DNA of 64,000 bases from Corinectria fuckeliana (GCA_019137255.1 WPDH01000139.1:62001-126000); one strand, 5' to 3'. Counted from the first letter of the stretch, positions 47,914 through 59,272 are shown. Program-made: numbers and translations. Notes: generated by a model not told the origin, from the letters alone.

Positions 47914-50361
47914 CCGCCCAACATCCAGGGCGTTGACGGGGTCCTTTTGATAGGGGATGACTTGTCGAAGAGCTGGTGCGAGACCGAGATGCTTTTTTCT
48001 TTCTTTTTCGTAGGACAGGGGCAACTGTTTGATTGGCTGTGTTTTCCTGTCTTTCTCTTCGCAGCGGGGACCGTCCTGCACTCCGTTCTCTTCGGGATAC
48101 CGCGCTCCGTTCAACCATTCTCGAACACGAGGAAGGGGATCCTCTTATCTCGCCTTCCTCGGAGCGACTTCATTGGGCTCTGCTGGAGATCGCCAAGCAG
48201 GGGGGCGTGCCCATTGGGTCGATGACCGACGCCTTGCCGGTGTCAACCGCGTGGCTTGCAGCCGCAGCCTGCGCCCGGTTCCGAGGGATGGGACTCGGTT
48301 CTTTGGCTGACAGCTTCGGCACCATTCCCCGGCGCGCACAGAAGCACGACGTGGTTGAGCGAGGAGCGTTGTGGGTGGCACCGTGGCGGGATATCTCCCC
48401 GAGTTACATTGCAGGTTGCCTGCCTCGGTCCTTGATATGGTGTCCCTCGAGGTGGACGGTTTGCTGCGGCCCCCGCTAACACTGTCGGCTGTTTCTGCAT
48501 GGGCTTTTCGATGGTGCGAACTTACTGTCTCTATTCCCTCTTTCTTTTCTTGGCACGGTGGGATGTAGCCTCCGGTGGAACTTACTTGGCCGTTTACCCT
48601 CCACCAGCATCACGGTTTGGCAGTTAGGGCAGCATATAGGCCCTGGACTAACAGGGTCTCGCAAGGGATCCTCAGGGCGCCTTTGCCAACATGGGGAAGG
48701 GGACGCAAAGGCGAACCGGAGGGACGGAGAATAATGGGCAGGGTCAAATTGTGGAATATTCCGTGGGGGATGGTCTGTAGATTGATATTCAACAAAAACC
48801 TGGACGGGTTTCAGCCCGAAAAAAAGAGACTTGGTTGAGTCTCAAGCAGTTGCCCTGCCTCGCGGTTGATAACGTAAGGTGACCTGTCCATTGACCGTTG
48901 TCCGTGTCAGGGACAATTGTAAATGCAACCTTGACGACAACTCCCAGCGTGCTGCCAACTGCCGCCGCCGCTGCTGCTGCTGTGCATCGAAGCAGGTGGG
49001 CCTGGGCCAACTATCAAGATCGAGTCCAGACGTCACGGAGCCGCCACAGGCACAGCCGGCGCGGTCGAGTCTGGCAGCGCGGGAAGGGGAGGAGGACGAC
49101 GGGTAGCTGAATGTGCCGACGCCAAACGCGGTGCGTGTGTAAGCCGGCACGGAGCAGTATGATGGGTCGCGGAGGGCTGGGAAAGTGTGGAGGGACGGCA
49201 TGGGGCATGGACGCGTTTGTACGAAGAGCATGGGGGGTCTCTGAGTGGGGGGGATTGATTACCTATATTTGACGTGATTGTGAGAAGCGATGCGCAGTAG
49301 GCTGGACACGAATTATACGGGATGGGTGCTGCTTGGCTTGCAGGGGTGCTATGGAGTGAAGACGAAACCCCGGAAAGACGGGACGGAGTTGTGTGTTAGG
49401 GAGACGATGAGGTGTCTAAGAGTCCATGGATATCTGTCTATCGTGTAAGTGACTTGCATTTCAATTGAACTCACTCGGCTAGGACTCCACGTGAACATAT
49501 GCGAGTGTCTGCTCTCTAGACGCGAGAACAGGGTGAGTTGAGGTCCATCTAAATCAATAGTACTTAAAGAGCCCTTGGTTTACAGTCGATAATCTAGGTA
49601 GGACCTGAGAATCTTCACCGAGGCCCATCCCAGACCCATGGAATATCTACATCAGGCCCCAGCTACCTACGACCCGCGAACGGCCCACAGCGGGGTACTG
49701 CGGGGCAGCATTCGCCACGAGCTAGGTACGACTGGCCACTGTGCTGCAGATAAATTAGGTGCATATTCAGGCATGTCTAGTCCTTGGGCAGCTCCCCTCA
49801 GACGGGCTTTTGGGACTCCGTCCCGCCATTCCGCCACAGGGCGCTCGGGGCTTTGTATTCGCGCAGCTGCGGCCATGGAAGCGCCCATAAAGCAGTGGGA
49901 TGTCCCTAGGAAGCCTGGCCCGCTGCCCGCTGCCCGCTGCCCGCAGCCCTGTAACCGCCTAGCCCGTCAACCCGTCAACCCCGTCCGTTGAAGCGTTTTG
50001 GCCTTCTTGCCAACTCCACTCACTTACTCCGTCATCGCCTCCACCTCACATCTTTCTCTCGTCTCGTGTTGCGACGTCAGAACTTAAGTATTTCCCCTCC
50101 CCAACCACTTTGCGCGTGCGCGGCCTCTCCTCGCCCGCCTTCTGATTCCTCTTGTTCCTGCCAGCGGCGTGCTTTTTCTTCTCCTCTGCCAATTCTCTGC
50201 GAGTTCTGGACCGAGCCTACCGAGTTTACACACGCTCCCTTCCAAAGCTTCAACAGCTCCGACTCCAGCAGCCTGTCGCATCACCTCACCCCGCCTTCCG
50301 CTGCAACAACACCACCTTCTCCAGATCACACCACAACGCACATAACGCACATACGCCCAAG
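47914..50361. other. Intergenic, 2.4 kb
   Basis: 3' flank of the regulator and the promoter of phosphomannose isomerase. A tandem GCTGCCC repeat lies at 49922-49945 and a pyrimidine-rich leader precedes 50361. No gene seen. Confidence 0.5.
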
Positions 50362-51773
50362 ATGCAGGTTCCGTTGCTACGTCTCAAGTGCGGCGTTAAT
50401 TCGTACGCCTGGGGCAAGAAGGGTCTCGACTCAGCTGCTGCCCGCTTCGCTGCTGCCACGCCCTGCGACGACCAGGACATCGAGTCTGAAAAGCCCTACG
50501 CCGAGGCAAGCTCTCCCTCTTTGGCACGACGGCGATGGACTCATATGTTGACTGGTAAACCCTGTAGCTCTGGATGGGTACTCACCCCTCCAACCCTTCC
50601 CGCGATGTCGCTACCGGCCGCTCCCTCCTCGACCTGTTCTCCGAAAACCAGGCCCTCCTCTCGTCTTCCATCGCCGCCCGTTACGATCACAAGCTGCCCT
50701 TCCTTTTCAAGGTCCTCTCCATCCACAATGCCTTGTCCATCCAGGCCCACCCCAACAAGTCCCTCGCCGAGAAGCTCCACGCTCACGACCCCAAGAACTA
50801 CCCCGATGACAACCACAAGCCGGAAATGGCTATTGCCATTACTCCCTTCCAGGGGTTGTGCGGTTTCCGGCCTCTCGCTGAGATTTCCTTCTTCCTCGAG
50901 AAGTTGCCGCCTTTGAGGAGGCTCGTAGGCGACCATGTTGCCAAAGAATTCGCCGAGGCGGCCGAGGACGCTGCCGAGGGAGTCACGGACGTCAAGAAGG
51001 CGGCGTTGAAGAAAGCCTTTGCTGCCCTCATGTCCTCGTCGCCCGAGTCTGTCGCCGAGGAGACGGCTAATCTTATGCTTCTGGCGGCCTCGGAGGGGGC
51101 TGATTTCGCCGGCGGCGGCGTCGCCTCGACATCTGGCGAACTCCTGGCTGGGCTCCTCACTCAGCTCCACGGCGAGTTTGGCGACGACATTGGCCTCTTC
51201 GTTCTCTTCTTCCTCAACTACGTGACCCTCGAGCCCGGCGAGGCCATGTTCCTCGTGGCTGACGACATTCATGCCTACCTCTCAGGCGACATTATGGAGT
51301 GCATGGCCTCTTCTGACAACGTGGTCCGGGCTGGCCTGACGCCCAAGTTCAAGGACATCACTACCTTAGTCGACATGCTCACCTACAACTATGCCCCCAT
51401 CGACCAACAAAAGATGTCACCTGCAGAGTATCCCTACGCTACCCTTAACAGGAACGCCTACAGCTCCGGCTCTGCCGTTATCCTCTACGACCCCCCCATC
51501 GACGAGTTCAGCGTCGTCCGCACCTTGTTGCGCGGCGACGACGCCAAGGCAACGTTCGAATCGCTCAACGGACCTAGCATCATAATATGTACTTCTGGCA
51601 AGGGCCGCATTTCTGTCGGCCCCACTAGTGCAGAGATCAAGGAGGGCTACGTCTTCTTTGTCGGGGCCACGGCCGAGTGCGTCCTCGAGTCTGAAGGCGG
51701 TGAAGAGGACGAGTTTATCACATTCAAGGCCTTTTGCGAGATCGACGAATCGGCAAACAAGGAGAAGCTATAA
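50362..51773 (+). CDS. PMI40: Mannose-6-phosphate isomerase; GC-AG intron
   Basis: Exons 50362..50505 and 50568..51773, 449 residues. It interconverts fructose-6-P and mannose-6-P, feeding GDP-mannose for glycosylation and cell wall. Zinc ligands are visible: Gln107 and His109 in QAHPNKS, Glu134 in KPEMAIAITPF, and His in DDIHAYLSGD; VRAGLTPKFKD holds the substrate arginine. The junction must give KPYAE-LWMGTHPSNPS, a family hallmark, so the 62-nt intron begins GCAAGC (a GC donor) directly after GAG and ends CTGTAG, with a TTGACT branch point. No GT donor can replace it without losing conserved residues. Confidence 0.96.
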
Positions 51774-53303
51774 AAGGCCGGGTGAGTAAAAGGCTAGCAA
51801 AAGTAACAAATGGGCGTGGATGAGAAACATGAAAGGCGATGAACGCCCAACCGAGACTCTCAAGCCACGCATAGATAGGAGCTACACATTTTTAATCATG
51901 ATAATTTCGGTTCAAAACAACGCACTTGATTGCTTTGTGGGTTGATGTGCTTTTTGTGAGCTGGGCCGGGGAGGGCCTGTGTTTTGATATTGGTGCAAGT
52001 GAAAGCTGTAAGGTATGACCTGCTTACCCTGATCTTTAAGAACATTGACAGTGATCGTTATACCAGCAATACGCAAGTAAAGACTATCAACGGGCACGAT
52101 GCCTACTATTGAACATGTGATCTATGTCTGAAGTTCAAATGCCTCAGCTGCTAATATATGTTTGCCGTGTTTGTAAAGTCTAGATGGACATCCTTCGTTG
52201 GGGACCGATGCGTCTACTTTGACGAGCTATCTACATCAAGGCGCTCATCAAATGGCCATGGATCCTTCTTCGAAGCCCCTCGCGGGGCCCCCTGAGGAAC
52301 CCGAGGTTCCTGACGGCTGCGCTGGGTTGCCGCTCCGACTAGAGCTGTCGTTTGCGGAGTCCCATGCGATTGTCTTTGGGGCTTTGGAGGCTGTCGCTAA
52401 GCTGTTATGCAAGAGGACGCCAAGACAAGGGAATTTGCCAATTGCTAGACTGAACGGGCCTCAATGGCTATGAAAAGCGGCGTGAATGATTAATAGAGTA
52501 CGAAAGAGATTACCAGCCGTGTGAATTACTGAATGTCAACGAGATGGAGAGGCTGGAGGTTGCTTGATCGCTCATTCTTAAGGCTATGCTTAGTTACCTA
52601 TCCACTGCTGACATCAGGGCCATTTGGAAAAGCGACACGGGGCAGTGGTACGGGACAATAAGCAACTAATATCTTCTTCTTCCTTACTTAGTATTGTCAT
52701 TGAAGAGAATAAACACGACACCAGACAAAGCCTTCCTCTACCAAGGGAACTCACAATCTAGACGACCTTGATACAGTGCGCAGGCCGTGTCCGTGCTCAG
52801 TTCGCACCAGGAATGGTGGGGCATTCAACGTTCTTCAGAGGTACTTTCCCAATGCGGTAACGCCATGCCCCTTGACCGCCTAATTCTGCCGCTTTCATCC
52901 GTCATCGCTGTCGTCACTTGCAACGTCCCTCCGTTACCCTTACTCTCTCAAGGTTGCAGAGCCACGACATGATACCCACCACGAAACCTTCTTTCGGAGC
53001 GCATAAATAGGTTGCGACCTCCTGCCGTAATTATTCCCTCCCCCTTTCTTATCTCTAGCTTGCCCGTCGTCTCAACTCTGCCGCACGCGCACCTTCCTCT
53101 ACTCGTCCCGATCCCGGCTTCTCCTCCCCTTGCCATCCGGCCTCGGCGCCCCAGCGCCTTTGCCTTCTGCCGTAGGTTCGTACACTTCCATCCATTTCTA
53201 CGCGTGCGTTTCACAGGGCTCTTTCGTCGGCTGTTGTATTTCCTTCTGCCTGGGTTGATTCTTATTTGCGAAATCGGTTCTAGGCGGGTGGTATCGGGGC
53301 GGA
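51774..53303. other. Intergenic, 1.5 kb
   Basis: 3' flank of PMI40 and the promoter/leader of SGF29. The 91-codon plus ORF at 52198-52473 shows no motif. Confidence 0.5.
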
Positions 53304-54671
53304 ATGGCTAACGGGAAGAAGCCCTCGCGGGACGAACTCAAGAGCCTCCAGGAGGACCTGGGGCCGTATTACCAGCAGCCTTTGCTCCCGCGGCGACGCG
53401 ACACTCCCTCCAGTTCCAGGGAAGCAACAGTTCAGGAATTCCGCCGTCACCAGTCCAACACCCCGGAATCCAAGCGACCAGGGGCCAGGCGGCACGACAC
53501 GTCTAGCAGAGACTCGACGCCAAACCAACCGAGCAGACCGAGCTCGAAGAGTCGCGGCGCGAAGGGACAGATTGCCTCGGAGGTTTCAACACCCAAGAGG
53601 TCACCGAGGAGCGAACCACCAAAACAGAGGACTCCAAGGCAGGATTCGGCCAAGCCCGAGCAACCGGGTCGCGAGATGTCGCAACGAAACCGAAGTGGAC
53701 GGGGTTCCAATCGGAACAATGGGAACTCCCATGGAGAGGAAGTGCAGATTTGGGAGATCTGCAAGGGCCAGGTCTCGGATATTGTCTCGGGCATCAACGC
53801 CGAGAACGACAGCCTCACGCAGCTTGTCAACATGGACAAGCAGGTTGGTGTGATGGACCTAGACAACATCCCCAGCGAGTCTCTTCAGCAAATGGAGCAG
53901 CTGTGCCGATCAGGAGTCAAGCACTCTGAGGCGAACACGGCGGCTCTCAAGCAGTTGTCGGACCAGCTCAAGGTTTTGCGCGCAGTGGTGATTGCAAAGG
54001 AACAGACAGAAGCCCTTGCGGCAGGGCCAGGCAAAAGACAAGCCAGGGAGAGCGCGCCCACGGCCTCGTCGCTGTACGACTTTGACGGGGCTGGAGATTC
54101 GCCAGTACCTAGCCCCATCGGAGGAGGCTCAGCGCGGAAGTATGGTGACCGCTCCAGCAACAGAGACAGGGACAGCATGCCACCCAAAGCCGACAGCGTT
54201 GAGCCACAAGGGTCGTCGGGGAGCGGGGCTGGGTCTGCTGCCGGAGCCAACATCAGGTCCAAGGTGCTCTTCTCCAAGGGTGACGCGGTTGCGTTCAAGC
54301 CGCGGGCGCTCAATGGAGATCAGATTTCAGACTGGATTCTGGGCGAGGTGGCGCAAGTGCTGGGCGAGGGTAAGAGCCGACGGTACAAAGTGCTTGACAT
54401 CGAGCCGGACGACCAGAGCAAGCAGAAGGAGTACCGATCGAGCGCGAGCAGCATGATTCCCATCACGTCGGAGAGCCTGGCTAGCACACTCAAGGATTGG
54501 GAGCACGGCAAGATTGTGCTGGCCCTGTATCCCAACACGACAACTTTTTACAAGGCGGAGGTGCACAACATGGCTGATAGCGGCAAGGTGAATCTCAAGT
54601 TCGAGGGGGAAAACGACTCGTCAACACTACAGCAGGTGGAGCGCAGGTTCGTCATTGAGTACAGGGCTTGA
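53304..54671 (+). CDS. SGF29: SAGA-associated factor 29
   Basis: Single exon, 455 residues. The C-terminal 140 residues form the SGF29 tandem-Tudor domain: VLFSKGDAVAFKPR, WILGEVAQVLGEGKSRRYKV, IEPDD, and the aromatic-rich ALYPNTTTFYKAEVH that forms the H3K4me2/3 pocket, ending RRFVIEYRA. The middle (about 150-235) is a coiled coil for the SAGA HAT module (IWEICKGQVSDIV, LKQLSDQLKVLRAVVIAKEQ). The N-terminal 145 residues are basic, Ser/Pro-rich and probably disordered. As part of SAGA it recruits Gcn5 acetyltransferase to active promoters. Confidence 0.95.
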   Translation: MANGKKPSRDELKSLQEDLGPYYQQPLLPRRRDTPSSSREATVQEFRRHQSNTPESKRPGARRHDTSSRDSTPNQPSRPSSKSRGAKGQIASEVSTPKRSPRSEPPKQRTPRQDSAKPEQPGREMSQRNRSGRGSNRNNGNSHGEEVQIWEICKGQVSDIVSGINAENDSLTQLVNMDKQVGVMDLDNIPSESLQQMEQLCRSGVKHSEANTAALKQLSDQLKVLRAVVIAKEQTEALAAGPGKRQARESAPTASSLYDFDGAGDSPVPSPIGGGSARKYGDRSSNRDRDSMPPKADSVEPQGSSGSGAGSAAGANIRSKVLFSKGDAVAFKPRALNGDQISDWILGEVAQVLGEGKSRRYKVLDIEPDDQSKQKEYRSSASSMIPITSESLASTLKDWEHGKIVLALYPNTTTFYKAEVHNMADSGKVNLKFEGENDSSTLQQVERRFVIEYRA

Positions 54672-56336
54672 GACGGGTCGAAGACTCAGGTTTGCGAGCT
54701 GATGGAGTCAGGAGGGATACACGGCAGACTCGAGTCACAGGCATAGGCAAGATCGAGGGCGTCCATTACTGTTTAAGTAGGAGTTACGACGATATGAAAT
54801 GATGATGATTTTGATTGTATAGGAGGGGAATACTCAGTATTGAAGAACTTGATGCACGATAAAGACTCCTGGTCGAGAGGGACCTGGCCTCCCTATAGAG
54901 GAGTTTTCGGGGGTGATATGCCCTGTCAAGAACAACTAGGAATTAGCAGATGAGGTTCGCTCAATACTTGAGAAGTTTAGCACTTGGGCTGCACCGAGGG
55001 CGTGTTGCAATCGCACAGCTGTATCACTTGTGAACACCAGAATTGTCGAGAGAGGAAACCGTGCACCCGTCTATACTAGTACCAACTAATTAGTAGGCCT
55101 ACCAAGGTACGAAGTAATTACTAGTACATAGTAGTTAGTAATCTACGCCAGTGGGTAAGTAGGTAGCGTGTACTAAGTTCTTCATACCCCGTAGTCTGAT
55201 ATGACGGTGAACGTTGTTGTGTAATGATGACTAGCGGCCTGCAACAGTTGATGGGGTGAGCTGTGGTCGTTGTGCCTGGACGCAAGGGAATGGAAGCATG
55301 TGGACTGTGTCGCGGCCCTACGAAGAACAGGGAGGGCCTCGGGGCCATATTCATGTGAGTGGGTGGACACAGGGGCTCCAATCTTTCCCCTGCAGCCCAG
55401 TGGAGGGGTTTGGCTCAGGCACCGAAGGGCAGGTCGCTAAAAGAAACCGCCACTGAAGCGAGTGCCCCGAAGAGGACTAGGCCAGGGCGCCGACCCAGGG
55501 GCGGGCAAGCAAGCGACATCAATCTTTCCCTGTTTCCCCTGACGGGGGCAACGGGCAGCAGCAACGGGCAGGAAGGAGCAACGCAGCGCGGCGCAAACGC
55601 AGCGCAGCGCAGCACAAATGGCATCGTCAGGCAACACAGATTGCACCCTCACCTTATCTCTACACTATCCGTACCGTACCTTTGTACCTTGGCTAAACCA
55701 CGAATTGGAGCATCACCGCTTTTTCTCTCCTCTCTGCTTCGTATCTCTCCCTCTCCCTTTAGGTAGCATTTGTTCCTAATCTCCGCCTCGACCGACCAGC
55801 CAAAATCGCCGCTGGCCCAGAGCGACCTGCACCAAGTATCCGCTTCGTGTAATTGCGGCCGGCGCGTCATTCATCCCCATCCCCAATCCCCAATCCCCAT
55901 TCCCCGTCTCCGTCTCCGTCTCCATCTCCATCCCCATCTCGTCGAATACCAGCGCAGAAAGGAGGGGCCTCTTCAAAGTCACACACGGTGAGTCTGCAAA
56001 TCCCCAAGACGCCAGAGAGACAGAGACACATTGTCCAGCCTCAATTGACCGCCTCGACCGCCGCCTGTGCGCCGACCTCGCTGACTCGTCCGTGGCTTTC
56101 TCTTCGCTAGACAACTTGAAACGAAACACTGCACGTCGACCCATCACACCACGCAGCCGCAGCACAAACGCCCAGACTCCCCGAGCCAGAGTCAAGCTCT
56201 CATCAAACCTCCATCGGTATCAGCGTCTGCCGTCCCCGCGACCTCCCCGTTCCTCTCGACCTCCCCCGCCGACCGCGCGCGCATCCTCCCCTTCGGCCTG
56301 ATTCAACCCGACGACGCCACAGCCAATACCGCAATT
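54672..56336. other. Intergenic and ARF6 5' leader
   Basis: 3' flank of SGF29, a TAGTA/AGTA-rich patch near 55080-55140, a CAGCG-repeat patch at 55570-55615, then a CT-rich promoter (CCCCAATCCCCAATCCCC and CTCCGT repeats, 55875-55940). A likely 5'-UTR intron runs from GTGAGT at 55988 to GCTAG at 56110. Confidence 0.5.
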
Positions 56337-57060
56337 ATGGGCGGCCAACTCTCCAAAATGATGGGCAAGATCTTCGGATCCAAGGAAATGCGCCTGCTGA
56401 TGCTCGGCCTCGACGCCGCCGGCAAGACCACCATCCTTTACAAGCTCAAGCTCGGCCAAGACGTCACCACCATTCCCACTGTCGGCTTCAACGTCGAGAC
56501 CGTCACCTACAAGAACGTCAAATTTAACGTCTGGGACGTTGGTGGTCAGGACAAGATCCGTCCACTGTGGAGGCATTACTTTAGCGGTACGTCCAAGTCA
56601 ACAGCCCGACCCATCCTGGACAATAAGGGGTCATCACTCGTGGAAGAACCTACCCACTAACTCCCCTATAGGCACCCAGGGATTGATCTTCGTCATTGAC
56701 TCGTGCGACCGCAACCGCATGGAAGAGGCTAGGCAAGAACTCCACCGCATCATCAACGACCGAGAAATGAAGGACAGCCTTTTGCTCGTCTTCGCCAACA
56801 AGCAGGATCTCAAGGAGGGTATGTTGCCTTCCCCATTTCTCTCGTTTATCCCACCCACGAGAACCCCTTGCTAACAAACCATTCTCCGCGTCATAGCCAT
56901 GAACCCTCAAGAAGTCACCGAGGCTCTTCAGCTCTCCAAGCTGAAGGACAAGGTTTGGTACGTCGTGCCTAGCTGCGCCACCACTGGCGAGGGCCTCCTC
57001 GAGGGTCTGGCGTGGTTGTCAAACAATGTCAAGGCTCCTCCTGCTCCAGCCAAGAAGTAA
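56337..57060 (+). CDS. arf6: ADP-ribosylation factor, Arf6 type
   Basis: Exons 56337..56586, 56672..56818 and 56897..57060 (GTACGT, GTATGT donors; both phase 1), 186 residues. Small GTPase of the Arf family. Gly2 (MGGQLSKMMGK) is a myristoylation site. G motifs: GLDAAGKT, TIPTVGFNVET (switch I), DVGGQDKIRPLW (switch II), NKQD and SCAT. Residues such as KLGQDVTTIPTVGFN, the ARQELHRIINDREM helix and the absence of Arf1-specific positions place it closer to Arf6/fungal ArfB, which acts in endocytosis and polar growth. The tail NNVKAPPAPAKK is a fungal extension. Confidence 0.95.
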
Positions 57061-58032
57061 GAGCTCGGCAGTTCTCTTCTCTTCCTGCCCTAGCCAAGAC
57101 ATAAGAGCTAGGCGTTCTTCTCTCCCGACGCCGAATTCTCTCGACCATGATCACGCAACACGACAGCAACACAACATGTCCTTCCGGTATAGCAAGGCTT
57201 CTTCTCCAGATATCCCCAGCTTCGTTAAACCTGGATACCCCTCCGACTCATGCCCCTTCTCGCCTCTCACTTTTCGACACCGACACCGACATACTCCCCC
57301 TCTCCTGAAATGCTAGTAAGCACACGCCGAAACGACTATAGCGCAAGCCTTTCTTAGAACCCTGCGACGGTGTCTACCCTCGCCTTTCGTGTAATTCGTT
57401 GGTGGAGGATGGACTCCGACCCAAACCAATAGCCGGGATCTGGTACTACTGTCTTCAGTCTGCCACCACGCCTCTCTCCCTCTATGGCAGGAAGCGTCAT
57501 CACATCTATGCATACTTGTCCCTTTCCCTGCCATGCTACGCCTTACGCCATAATCCTCCATCTTCTCCCGCCAAAGCTACTTCTTCACATCGCTGTCGCT
57601 GTTCCTGAATTTGTTGAAATACCCTGTTTTAGTATTGCCGGATTGGACCACGAGGGGCAGATCAAGGAGAGGCATGGCCCCTCTAAGAGACAAATGTAGA
57701 GGAAGATGCAGAAAGAAGACGGAGCAAGAGCACGAACAGCTAAGCAGGCAGACAGCATGTGGAGGGTGTGCGATTTGGTGCCTTTTCCCTCGTTTTGCTA
57801 CTTAGTCTCGTCTTAATGAACATGGCTGCATTTTGTTTCTTCACGATTACACTCGATATTTGTCCAACTACGTATAGATTGAGCTTTCTGGGTCTAGGAT
57901 ATAAAAATAATACGTTAGGTGAACCGCTGACGTCCTAATTCACCAACGTGACATCCCTCCACGCTGGACATTCGCGTCAGGGCTACTTTGAAATCCTCTT
58001 AGTGTGACGACCCCTAGCTCTTTTCGCTTGGT
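57061..58032. other. Intergenic between ARF6 and the Cys-rich cluster
   Basis: 3' flank of ARF6 and downstream flank of the first small gene; no gene seen. Confidence 0.5.
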
Positions 58033-58221
58033 TTACCCTTTCTTGCTCGAGCAAACTGTACAATGCTCCGGGCCTCGTACGTTGTTCACGACTTGCCTCC
58101 TCATGTTTGCACACGGTCTGCCTGTTTGATGATGCCGCCCGCAGTGTTCGGGGCGGTTAACGCTGCTCAGCACACGGCCGCAGCTTCTGCACACATCCTG
58201 GTATACAATGAGCATGCACAT
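58033..58221 (-). CDS. Small Cys-rich protein, tandem family member 1
   Basis: Single exon, 62 residues. It starts Met-Cys and has Cys at 2, 11, 14, 27, 37, 54 and 57, with CRSCG early and CTVC near the end, the pattern of a zinc-binding mini-domain. Basic tail CSSKKG. Not signal-peptide-like. The ATG at 58221 was chosen because all four paralogues start Met-Cys at the same distance from Cys11; an upstream extension in frame (to 58482) runs into promoter sequence with poly-Pro from the G run. I do not recognise a named domain; small fungal proteins starting Met-Cys with CxxCG or CGH motifs are familiar but uncharacterised. Promoter shared with member 2. Confidence 0.7.
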   Translation of the reverse strand: MCMLIVYQDVCRSCGRVLSSVNRPEHCGRHHQTGRPCANMRRQVVNNVRGPEHCTVCSSKKG

Positions 58222-58241
58222 GTTTAGTAAGTACTCTTCGT

Positions 58242-58391
58242 TTTCTTCTGGGGGTTGCTTGGGTCTTGCTTTTGCTTTTGCTTTTGCTGTTGGTTCTGGG
58301 GGCTTGGGTTCCAGGTGTAGAGAGGGGGGGGGGGGGGGGGGTGGGGAGTGGTTGCGAGTGTATATATAGAACTCAGGTCGCGTTGATTCAC
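58242..58391 (-). promoter_or_regulatory. Promoter/leader of Cys-rich member 1
   Basis: The minus-strand TATA (TATATATA at 58361-58368) lies 140 nt before the ATG. GTGAATC (plus GATTCAC at 58385-58391) is 24 nt further upstream. Between TATA and ATG are a hexamer repeat (TTTTGC three times), an 18-G run at 58324-58341 and TTTCTTCTGGGGGTTG at 58242-58257 (all plus-strand reading). The last block and the TATA/GATTCAC pair recur in front of member 2. Confidence 0.65.
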
Positions 58392-58558
58392 AACTACGCA
58401 GCGGGCTGTACACTGCACGGCGGAGTGAATAGAGCTGTTGCGTGATGTTTTGATACGAACCCAACATTCGAATCTCCATCACCGGCCCTGGCCTGAACGG
58501 CCCCGACGTTTCCCATTCGTGACCATCCCCCCAAACGCTGGATGCTCTCCATCATGGC

Positions 58559-58789
58559 TTACCGTGCACTCTTCAGCACAGCTTGACTCGTCTTGAGCTC
58601 CTCATAGTCGTTGGCGACGCAGTTCATGCAGTTCCTTTTGCCCGACTTCTTCGTTTTGTACCGGACGTCCACCACAGGACAGGGCGTGCTTTTGTCGGTA
58701 TGGTCCGCGCTGTGCTCGACGTCGATGCGGTGTGCCAGCTGTGAGCCGCAGTTCTTGCATATGGTTCGGATGTCGGTGTGCACGCACAT
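58559..58789 (-). CDS. Small Cys-rich protein, tandem family member 2
   Basis: Single exon, 76 residues. Cys at 2, 11, 14, 37, 54 and 57 (CKNCG early, CMNCV late); the fifth family position, 27, is Ser here (EHS). The C terminus is longer than in member 1 (NDYEELKTSQAVLKSAR). Same strand as its neighbours. A zinc-binding fold is inferred from the paired CxxC motifs; function unknown. No signal peptide. Confidence 0.7.
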   Translation of the reverse strand: MCVHTDIRTICKNCGSQLAHRIDVEHSADHTDKSTPCPVVDVRYKTKKSGKRNCMNCVANDYEELKTSQAVLKSAR

Positions 58790-58820
58790 GATTGGTATAG
58801 TATAATAGTGTAAGCTTTGC

Positions 58821-58923
58821 TTTCTTCTGGGGGTTGAGTCTAACTAAGTCTTGTTGTATTGTTGCTGCGTTTGGGGGTGATTTAACGTGTGTATATATAA
58901 TAGCTCTGTTCGCATCGATTCAC
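58821..58923 (-). promoter_or_regulatory. Promoter/leader of Cys-rich member 2
   Basis: TATATATAA (plus, 58892-58900) lies about 103 nt before the ATG, with GATTCAC at 58917-58923, 25 nt beyond. TTTCTTCTGGGGGTTG at 58821-58836 is identical to the block before member 1. Similarity to the member 1 upstream region extends beyond GATTCAC (CGCA, then GGG-TG, then TGAAT). Confidence 0.65.
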
Positions 58924-59080
58924 GGCTGCGCAATGGGTTGAAGGTGAATCGGGCTGCTTGGTGATGAGCTATGAAACTCGACACATGTTCAACGAATATA
59001 CATTACTGGCCCCATGTCTCACTGCGGCGGAGAACGGCGACGAAGCATTCATCTTCCCCCCCCCCCCCTTCAAAGTCTCA

Positions 59081-59272
59081 TCATTTGCCGTCCTTCCTCT
59101 TACCGACGCACGCCTCGCAGATCTTGTCCTGGACTATCTCCGTCTTGTCGAGGACCGGCCGGCACGCCGACAGCCTCCCGCGATGCTTCTCGCACCTCTC
59201 GAGCTTTACCTTGTCCCAGAGGAACAGATGGCAGTAGAAGCAGCGCGTCTCCAGGACGTATCGGGTGCACAT
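59081..59272 (-). CDS. Small Cys-rich protein, tandem family member 3
   Basis: Single exon, 63 residues. Cys at 2, 11, 14, 27, 37, 52 and 55: the first five positions are identical to member 1. Here the early motif is CFYCH instead of CxxCG, and the late one is CEACV; the tail GKRKDGK is basic. The sequence outside the cysteines is strongly diverged from the other members. No signal peptide, no intron. Its upstream region lacks the TATA/GATTCAC pair seen before members 1 and 2. Confidence 0.7.
   Translation of the reverse strand: MCTRYVLETRCFYCHLFLWDKVKLERCEKHRGRLSACRPVLDKTEIVQDKICEACVGKRKDGK

Noticed and set aside
46732..48114. 460-codon minus-strand ORF
   Set aside because: Antisense shadow of the last exon of the Zn2Cys6 gene; Gly/Arg repeats mirror its Ser/Thr/Ala codons.
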